Shown here: positions 49,906-55,586 of the stretch, piece after piece
How positions within the stretch are numbered: position 1 is the stretch's first letter
Layout of the letters: each line of letters opens with the position of its first letter
Assembly: GCA_020025095.1 (NCBI GenBank)
Contig: JAHHSS010000001.1
Coordinates: forward strand, 1-55,586
DNA from: Peptostreptococcus sp.
GTDB taxonomy: Bacteria; Bacillota; Clostridia; Peptostreptococcales; Peptostreptococcaceae
Direction: 5' to 3'
DNA length: 55,586 bases
The notes under the pieces: model-generated
The model's input: the letters and a program-made list of their open reading frames with translations, nothing else
What the model was told of the DNA's origin: nothing
The model's database searches: none
Translations under genes and position numbers: made by a program

Positions 49906-50673
49906 TTACCTCTTTATTGCACTGAAGAATATTCTTTCAGAATCTTCTTTGCTTTCTTTCATTGTGAAATCTCCGAATACATCAATTTCTTCAAATCCTA
50001 ATTCTTCAAGCATATTTTTTATTTCATATTCTTTATAGGCTCTTTGTTGATGCCTTTCTCTATATCTTTCATACACATTGTCCTCTTCTTCATCGTCTAC
50101 TTCTATTTTAACAAAGAAATCTAAGTCCATATCTATTAATTGAGTTTCATCATCATATGTATTGGTCCACATATAAGAAAGTTCTTCCCTACTTTCTCCC
50201 ATAAAGTTATTTCCTAGTATATTTTTTATTTTATAATATGAACTTATATCAAAAATAAATATTCCATCTTTTTTTAAAAGCTCATATACTTTTGCAAATA
50301 TTTTTTTTAAATCATCAGGAGATGTTATATAATTGAATCCATCACATGCAGACAATACACAGTCTAAATCATATAAATCAAAGTCTAAATCAATTATATC
50401 TTGTTGTAGCAATACTAAGGGAATCTGCATTTTTTCAGATTTATTAAATGCTACATCAAGCATTTCCTCAGAAATATCTATTCCTGCTATGTCATATCCC
50501 TTTTTAGCTAGCGGAAGTGTTATATTCCCTGTTCCACAAGCAAGCTCCAAAATATTTTTCACTTTTACATTCTTGTATTTAATTATATTTTCTATATGCT
50601 CTACCCATTTTTCATAGTCTACATCATCCATCAATTCGTCATATATGTATGCAAAACTTCCGTATTGTTCCAT
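49906..50673 (-). CDS. Class I SAM-dependent methyltransferase
   Basis: This 255-residue methyltransferase has motif I ILELACGTGNITLPLAKKGY (about 43), VLLQQDIIDLDFDLYDLDCV (motif II/III) and DGIFIFDISSYYKI. The substrate is unknown. It is first in the leftward run, starts behind GGAGG, and has a clear promoter about 40 bp upstream. Confidence 0.9.
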   Translation of the reverse strand: MEQYGSFAYIYDELMDDVDYEKWVEHIENIIKYKNVKVKNILELACGTGNITLPLAKKGYDIAGIDISEEMLDVAFNKSEKMQIPLVLLQQDIIDLDFDLYDLDCVLSACDGFNYITSPDDLKKIFAKVYELLKKDGIFIFDISSYYKIKNILGNNFMGESREELSYMWTNTYDDETQLIDMDLDFFVKIEVDDEEEDNVYERYRERHQQRAYKEYEIKNMLEELGFEEIDVFGDFTMKESKEDSERIFFSAIKR

Positions 50674-50711
50674 GAAAATTCCTCCTATATAATTTTATTC
50701 CTGAACTATTT

Positions 50712-50741
50712 ATTATACAATAAAAGTCCTTTTATTTACAA
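50712..50741 (-). promoter_or_regulatory. Sigma-A promoter of the methyltransferase-hslO run
   Basis: On the minus strand the -35 is TTGTAA (50736-50741), then an 18-bp spacer, then -10 TATAAT (50712-50717). The methyltransferase ATG is 40 bp downstream. Confidence 0.8.
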
Positions 50742-50895
50742 TTTTTATAGCATTTTTTTCTTTAAGTTATTCTTAACTTTTAAATTCTAAATACTCTTCT
50801 CTATTACCTTTTTAAAATTTTCATTTGATACGAGTAAAATATACCCTATATATATATTTACATATCCTATAATTTTTACACAATATGTAAATACA

Positions 50896-50927
50896 AAAGA
50901 AGGTATATCAAAAGACATACCCTCTTT
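50896..50927 (-). terminator. Intrinsic terminator after L-serine dehydratase
   Basis: On the minus strand AAAGAGGGTATGTC pairs with GATATACCTTCTTT around TTTT, with small mismatches, followed by TGTATTT. It lies about 50 bp after the sda stop at 50976. Confidence 0.7.
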
Positions 50928-50975
50928 ATTATATATCATATTTTTTCTAATTGATACAAGTAAATATGCTCGATA

Positions 50976-52169
50976 TTAACATTCAAACCACTTAGCAAGT
51001 CCACCCTTAGAAGTTTCTCTATACTTATCCATAAGGTCTTTTCCAGTTTCTCCCATAGTCACTGTAACTTGGTCAAATGATATAGTATGCTCACCTTCTG
51101 TATTTAGAGCATACTTAGCTGCAGACACAGCTCTTTCTGCTGCCATAGCATTTCTCTCTATACATGGTATCTGAACATATCCATAAACTGGGTCACAAGT
51201 CATTCCTAAATGATGTTCAAGTCCTATTTCAGCCGCATATTCAATCTGCTCTAATGTACCACCGAATAAATAAGCTGTTCCTGCTGCCGCCATAGCACAT
51301 GCAGTACCAACTTCTGCTTGACATCCTGCTTCAGCACCAGATATAGATGCATTAGTTTTTACAAGATTTCCTATAAGTCCTGCAACTATCAGACCTTCTA
51401 TTATCATCTGCTTTGTATATCCATTGTGTACCATCAGTGAGAAAAATACTCCCGGTAATACTCCAGCAGCCCCACATGTAGGTGCAGTAACTATCATTCC
51501 GCCTGAAGCATTTTCTTCTGCTGCCGCAAGAGCAAATGCATAATTAAGATTTGTATAATCCTTATTTGCAAGATATTTTTTATAGAAATTTGCAGCTCTT
51601 CTCTTTAGGTTAAGCTTTCCTGGTATTATTTCTCTACTTTCAATACCTCTATCCACAGCTGCCTTCATTGCATCTGCTATATCTTCCATATATTCTAAAA
51701 AATCATTATCTTCTCTGTCCAGTACATACTCAACAAAGTCTTTATTGTTTTCTCTGCAATAAGCTATTATATCATTTAATTTACTATGCTCATAATATAT
51801 CTTTCCATCAGGTTGATTTCTCTTACCTTCTTCTGCAAGAGTACCACCTCCTACTGAATAAACAGTCCATGAATTGCTTGTATTTCCATCTTTGTCTACA
51901 GCTTCTATCATCATACCATTTGGATGATATTCAGGATTTATATCCTCTCTCCATATTATTTCAACATTCTTTGGTGCAAATTCTTTTTCTATTATATAAT
52001 CTGTTAAATGTCCCTTGCCTGTCGCTGCTAAACTTCCATATAATGTACATCTATAACTTTCAGCATCTGGGTATTTTGTTTTGTATCTCTTTGCCGCTCT
52101 CTGAGGTCCCATAGTATGAGAACTTGATGGACCACTACCTATTTTGTATAACTCCTTTAAAGAATCCAT
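50976..52169 (-). CDS. sdaA: L-serine ammonia-lyase, iron-sulfur type, single chain
   Basis: This 397-residue L-serine dehydratase converts serine to pyruvate and ammonia. The beta-part motif SGPSSSHTMGPQRAAK is at the start. The alpha part has VTAPTCGAAGVLPG (about 225) and SGAEAGCQAEVGTACAMAA, and later YVQIPCIERNAM supplies Fe-S cysteines. The chain is shorter than E. coli SdaA (about 450). It ends in Cys (WFEC), a feature of this family, where the tail can reach the cluster. It starts behind GGAGG. The upstream region contains AT-rich promoter sequence. Confidence 0.94.
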   Translation of the reverse strand: MDSLKELYKIGSGPSSSHTMGPQRAAKRYKTKYPDAESYRCTLYGSLAATGKGHLTDYIIEKEFAPKNVEIIWREDINPEYHPNGMMIEAVDKDGNTSNSWTVYSVGGGTLAEEGKRNQPDGKIYYEHSKLNDIIAYCRENNKDFVEYVLDREDNDFLEYMEDIADAMKAAVDRGIESREIIPGKLNLKRRAANFYKKYLANKDYTNLNYAFALAAAEENASGGMIVTAPTCGAAGVLPGVFFSLMVHNGYTKQMIIEGLIVAGLIGNLVKTNASISGAEAGCQAEVGTACAMAAAGTAYLFGGTLEQIEYAAEIGLEHHLGMTCDPVYGYVQIPCIERNAMAAERAVSAAKYALNTEGEHTISFDQVTVTMGETGKDLMDKYRETSKGGLAKWFEC

Positions 52170-52565
52170 TTCCTTCCTCCATTTTTGTTTTTGCTTTTTA
52201 TATATCCTATTACATCACATCAAAAAAATACACACAAAAAACTTTGAAAATCTGCATTAGCACACAATTTCCATCCTTTTTATATTGATTTTTTCAATAC
52301 AATTATAACATAAAAACAACTTTTTTTGGTGAATTTTCAATTTAAGTGTACCTTTTTCAATGATTTTCTTTCTTTATGTATATTATTTTTTCTTATAATT
52401 CAGAAAAAATACTTTTTCTTACTTTTACATGAAAATAATAATTAATGCGTATTATATTAAAAATAGGGTATAATATACTTACTAATAGTTGTAAAAAATA
52501 ATATTGCAATTAATTTTAAAATTGCTAACTTACTATAAAATTAAAATGAAGAAGGAGATTTAATT
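52170..52565. other. Divergent promoter region between sda and the dapA-like gene
   Basis: No ORF is supported. TATAAT-like -10 elements are present for both directions (minus strand near 52305, plus strand near 52470), but neither has a convincing -35. The region is very AT-rich. I see no riboswitch-like structure. Confidence 0.5.
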
Positions 52566-53450
52566 ATGATACTTAAAAATTGTGCAGTTAATTTAGTAAC
52601 TCCATTCACAGATACTAATGAAATAGATTTTTCTAGTTTAGAAAAAATTATAGATAGACAATTAGATAGTAATATTTCGGCTATTGTCCTTGGTAGATCT
52701 ACAGGAGAATTTCAAACAATGAATGATGATGAAATCATCTCCCTTTTAGAATTTACCCTAAAAAAAGTTGCTCATAAAGTCCCTGTCATTATACAAACAG
52801 GTTTTAATGATATGACGAGGTCTATTATGCTTTCTATAAGAGCTAAAATGAGTGGTGCTGATGGCATTATTCTATCAGCGCCATACTACAATAAAACAAA
52901 TTCTAATGGTCTTATAAACCATTTTAAATCTATTATAACATCCGTTTCAATGCCATGTTTTATAGAAAATGACCCTGAAAGATGTGGTTATGATATACCA
53001 ATAGATGTAATTATAGCTCTTTCTGAGCTTGAAAATTTAAAAGGAATAATAGAATCATCTGAAAATATAAATAGATTTTCAAAGCTAAAGTCTTCACTTT
53101 CAAAAAATATTTCCATTATTTGTGGGTTAGATAAAATGCTTTTACCAGCACTTTCATTAGGAGCTAATGGCTACATTTCTGTTATGGCAAATATTTGGAA
53201 TAAAGAGGCTATTGAACTATATAATAGATTCAATTCTTCTGATATAGAAGCTTCAAGAGAATTATTTTATTCTATGTATCCTATTATAGAGCTTATGGAA
53301 GCTGAAGCAAACCCAATACCTATAAAAACAACTATGAACATGCTTGGTTATGAAGTTGGTGAATTTAGGCTTCCTCTTGCACCATTAGACCCTGACAAAG
53401 CAGCACAATTAGTAAATCTTTTAATGGATATGAATATTATTTCAGTTTAA
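52566..53450 (+). CDS. DapA-family protein lacking the catalytic lysine
   Basis: This 294-residue protein has the DapA/N-acetylneuraminate lyase barrel: VNLVTPFTDTNEIDFSSLEK, APYYNKTNSNGL and NPIPIKTTMNMLGY align well with E. coli DapA. The key residues are changed. The GTTGE motif reads GRSTGE, the active-site tyrosine (YNVP) is Glu (IENDP), and the Schiff-base lysine (GIKEA) is Ile in KGIIESSEN (about 163). It is therefore unlikely to be a dihydrodipicolinate synthase. It may be a structural or regulatory paralogue, or use another chemistry. It starts behind AAGGAG on the plus strand, opposite to its neighbours. Confidence 0.85.
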   Translation: MILKNCAVNLVTPFTDTNEIDFSSLEKIIDRQLDSNISAIVLGRSTGEFQTMNDDEIISLLEFTLKKVAHKVPVIIQTGFNDMTRSIMLSIRAKMSGADGIILSAPYYNKTNSNGLINHFKSIITSVSMPCFIENDPERCGYDIPIDVIIALSELENLKGIIESSENINRFSKLKSSLSKNISIICGLDKMLLPALSLGANGYISVMANIWNKEAIELYNRFNSSDIEASRELFYSMYPIIELMEAEANPIPIKTTMNMLGYEVGEFRLPLAPLDPDKAAQLVNLLMDMNIISV

Positions 53451-53460
53451 TGCTTAAAAT

Positions 53461-53497
53461 AAAAACCGACGCAATAAAATTATTGTGCCGGTTTATT
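53461..53497. terminator. Bidirectional terminator after the dapA-like gene
   Basis: AAAACCGACGCAATAA pairs with TTATTGTGCCGGTTT (one mismatch), with A and T runs outside. It lies between two convergent genes. Confidence 0.8.
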
Positions 53498-53498
53498 T

Positions 53499-53708
53499 TT
53501 AATTTATTCTAATATTTCCATTAGATCTCCTATTGTACTCTACGCTTAACTCTCTGGCTAATTCATCATTTATTTTTAATTCCAATTCAAAAAAAATCTG
53601 ATCTTCAAATATATCTCCGTATTTTTCTATAGCAATTCTTTGCTTAGCCTCCAAAATTTCTTCCGTATTTCTTGAATATTTGTTTATTTTAATTTTTTTA
53701 TTATTCAT
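53499..53708 (-). CDS. Small charged protein of unknown function
   Basis: This 69-residue protein starts at ATG 53708 behind AAGGAGTGATTAGAC. It is helical and charged (EEILEAKQRIAIEKYGDIFED, broken here for length, then FFELELKINDELARELS). No known domain was recognised. It lies convergent to the dapA-like gene and downstream of the surface protein gene, with its own 140-bp upstream gap. Confidence 0.65.
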   Translation of the reverse strand: MNNKKIKINKYSRNTEEILEAKQRIAIEKYGDIFEDQIFFELELKINDELARELSVEYNRRSNGNIRIN

Positions 53709-53848
53709 GTCTAATCACTCCTTATACTAGGGTTTTCTAAATAGCCACTATACTAAATTATATAGCTTATTTTAGAAAATGCAAGACATTTTTGTGCTAT
53801 AGAATTTTTATAAACTAATTTTTTTTACAAGCTGTAAAAAATTTTACA

Positions 53849-55273
53849 TTACTTACCTATTAATCCCTTAAGAATATTTATTATTAAGTTATTTATATTT
53901 TTACTTATTTCTGCACTAATTTTATCTGCTATTAAATTAAGTACTTTATCTCCTGGCTTACCCAAAATAGTATTTAAAATTTTTTGATATTGTTTTATTT
54001 CACTCTTTATCTTTTCTATGCTTGCTTTTAATTGAGTTAATTGAGTCTTCAATTGCTCAGATGAAGGCATTTCTTTACTAATAGTTTCTAGTAATTTTTC
54101 TAACTTCTCTATACTAGTCACAGCATTATTTATATTTCCTGGTTTATTCAAATTTTTTATAAAATCAATTATTTTCTTTATTGTTTCCATAGAATTGCTG
54201 ATTTGAGGCTTTAATTCCTTAATTTTATCTACAATCCTTTGAATTTCTTCTATATCATCCTCTATTTTGTTTCCTAATTCTTCCATATCCTTCAATAATT
54301 GCTTTTGTTCTTCTGTTAAATCTGATGTATTGAAATCTTCTCCTGCAGATGGCTTAGTAGTAGGCGTTACTCCCTTCTCAATTATCCTAGAAGCAGTTTC
54401 ATCACTTACAGAATTTACTCCACCTACAAATATAACTTGATTTACTTCTCTAGCTTTTCTAATAACGTCATAATATGGATACTTCTGTACGGGCATAATG
54501 ATTGCATCATCAGAAACAACTAAATTCGTAGCAGAGAGTGCATCCGCAAAGTTATCTCCACTTACTACTGCCATTGTTCTTGGGTTTTTTACTTTATTAG
54601 ATATTTTAATAGCTGTTTCAAATCTAGATACACCATATATTCTTTCTCCACCATTCTGAGGAATTGTTCTAGAACCACCAAATGTATATTTTACTGCCAC
54701 GCCTTCGGGTGTTTTATATCCCTTATCTCCATCTACTAAAAGTAAACCACAATTTTCTTGCTTCAATAAAGCTGAAGCCGATAAAGCATCTGTGTAATTA
54801 CTTCCACTCGCAACTCCTACTTCTGAATATCCAGCTTTCTTTACTGCTTTTTCAGATGTTTCATATCTATTTATACCACTAATTCTCTCTACATCAAAAC
54901 CTTCATTTTTTATCTTATTCTCTAAATCTGCAGATATTGAACTTACTCCGCCCATCAAAAATACTTTTTTAGCATTTCTTGATTTAAGAATATTTATTAT
55001 GTCATAACTTCTGCCATCTGTTAAAATTGTAGCCGCATCATATTTATTGGAAATATTAACTGCACTTAATGCGTCTGGGAACTTTTCTCCACTCGCTAAT
55101 ACAACTATTTCACTATTATTTCTTCTTGAAACATATTCTGAAGTTAAATATCTGTTTTTACCTGCTATTCTTTCGTAGCTATTATATGCGAAAGAATTTA
55201 TTGGTAAAGCTTGGAACACTGTTGAAACAGATATTATCCCTGCCATAGTCAATGAAAGAAACTTTTTGTTCAT
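53849..55273 (-). CDS. Cell-wall protein with three CWB2 repeats
   Basis: This 474-residue secreted protein has a signal peptide (KKFLSLTMAGIISVSTVFQA, cleavage near NSFA-YNS). Three cell-wall-binding repeats of the CWB2 type follow (about 30-305; signatures RIAGKNRYLTSEY, RISGINRYETSEK, RIYGVSRFETAIK, with GxxFPDALSA and FxxGGxxSxS motifs). The C-terminal region (about 315-474) is long, helical and Lys/Glu/Ile-rich, and probably a coiled coil. CWB2 repeats bind anionic wall polymers and are typical of C. difficile and its relatives. ATG 55273 is preferred: the upstream GTG overlaps the AAAAGGAG site. Confidence 0.9.
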   Translation of the reverse strand: MNKKFLSLTMAGIISVSTVFQALPINSFAYNSYERIAGKNRYLTSEYVSRRNNSEIVVLASGEKFPDALSAVNISNKYDAATILTDGRSYDIINILKSRNAKKVFLMGGVSSISADLENKIKNEGFDVERISGINRYETSEKAVKKAGYSEVGVASGSNYTDALSASALLKQENCGLLLVDGDKGYKTPEGVAVKYTFGGSRTIPQNGGERIYGVSRFETAIKISNKVKNPRTMAVVSGDNFADALSATNLVVSDDAIIMPVQKYPYYDVIRKAREVNQVIFVGGVNSVSDETASRIIEKGVTPTTKPSAGEDFNTSDLTEEQKQLLKDMEELGNKIEDDIEEIQRIVDKIKELKPQISNSMETIKKIIDFIKNLNKPGNINNAVTSIEKLEKLLETISKEMPSSEQLKTQLTQLKASIEKIKSEIKQYQKILNTILGKPGDKVLNLIADKISAEISKNINNLIINILKGLIGK

Positions 55274-55282
55274 AAATTTCAC

Positions 55283-55586
55283 TCCTTTTCATATTTTCAT
55301 AAAACTTAAAAGCAATTTTTAAAACTTTTAATTAGTTTGATTTTGCGTCTTTTCTATGTAATAAATAGTATATACAAGTTTTTTCCCTTAGTCAATAACG
55401 ATAAAAACCACAGAAAGATAAAGCTTTCTGTGGTTGGAAATTTCTATGGGATAAATCATTTTTTCGTCTATTGATAATTTATAACTTACTTTAACAAAAT
55501 TTAATTTATTTTCTTCCTATATTATACAGTCTATCTTTATCTTAATATAAAAAATTAAAACAAGAACATAATGTACAATATTATAT
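55283..55586. other. Intergenic region at the right edge
   Basis: No ORF is supported. It holds the leader of the CWB2 gene and a strong hairpin at 55406-55435. The rest is AT-rich. Confidence 0.5.
55406..55435. terminator. Strong hairpin terminator at the right edge
   Basis: AACCACAGAAAG and CTTTCTGTGGTT are perfect 12-bp arms around ATAAAG. On the minus strand they are followed by TTTTATCG. It probably ends a leftward gene beyond the window. Confidence 0.8.

Noticed and set aside
52170..52565. Riboswitch upstream of the dapA-like gene (lysine type)
   Set aside because: The leader is short and AT-rich, with no conserved core or terminator stem.
1..55586. CRISPR arrays, tRNA or rRNA genes
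   Set aside because: No regularly spaced repeats and no cloverleaf or rRNA-like sequence were seen on either strand.

Overview
The window is low-GC Firmicute DNA. About 46.6 kb is an integrated conjugative element (ICE) and about 9 kb is chromosome. A cell-wall protein with three CWB2 repeats, a one-chain iron-sulfur L-serine dehydratase, Hsp33 and a DapA paralogue suggest Peptostreptococcaceae (Clostridioides-like). The taxon is inferred from gene content, not from a database search.

ICE, about 1-46.7 kb. The backbone is of the Tn1549/CTn type and is transcribed right to left. It starts at the 3' end of rlmD with a small coupled ORF, a CD1845-like membrane protein, RepA, a DnaC-like ATPase, PcfB and the coupling protein VirD4. 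It continues with an SSB, a Maff2-like pilin, VirB6, PrgI, VirB4, an NlpC/P60 hydrolase, DUF4315, DUF4366, topoisomerase III, a 2992-residue methylase/helicase and a second SSB. At the left end are a sigma-like regulator, a SHOCT-like small protein and a large serine recombinase. The oriT, mobC and relaxase lie in the middle on the opposite strand. Many blocks are preceded by a terminator-like hairpin just upstream of the ribosome binding site, and one also has a 13-codon leader ORF, which suggests control by attenuation.

ICE cargo. (1) 3.5-13.2 kb is a complete linear azol(in)e peptide (TOMM/streptolysin-like) cluster: ArsR and AraC/GyrI regulators, an ABC exporter, a YcaO cyclodehydratase, a 46-residue precursor, an E1-like partner, two SagB-type dehydrogenases (one with altered catalytic residues), two CPBP membrane proteases and an amidohydrolase. 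The precursor gene (8860-9000) is tiny, has the core GCCTCTCWCS and is flanked by a perfect 13-bp inverted repeat. (2) 15.2-18.2 kb is an HTH / AbiJ-like / HEPN-motif operon, probably for phage defence. (3) An IS200-type element lies at 18.3-19.0 kb. (4) AbrB, a PDDEXK (DUF1016) nuclease and an LCM-type methyltransferase sit at 28.9-31.1 kb. (5) A DUF6037-like gene lies at 41.6-42.2 kb.

Chromosome, 46.7-55.6 kb. A leftward run holds a methyltransferase, hslO, an RsuA-type pseudouridine synthase and rlmD, with a good promoter at 50.7 kb. Next come L-serine dehydratase (-), a DapA-like protein without the Schiff-base lysine (+), a 69-residue protein (-) and the CWB2 surface protein (-). No tRNA, rRNA, CRISPR array or recognisable antibiotic-resistance gene was seen.

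How it works together. The serine recombinase excises the element, MobC and relaxase nick oriT, VirD4 couples the DNA to the VirB4/VirB6 channel, and RepA, DnaC, TopB, helicase and SSBs handle the DNA. The peptide cluster probably gives the host a secreted, post-translationally modified toxin or signal that would move with the element.
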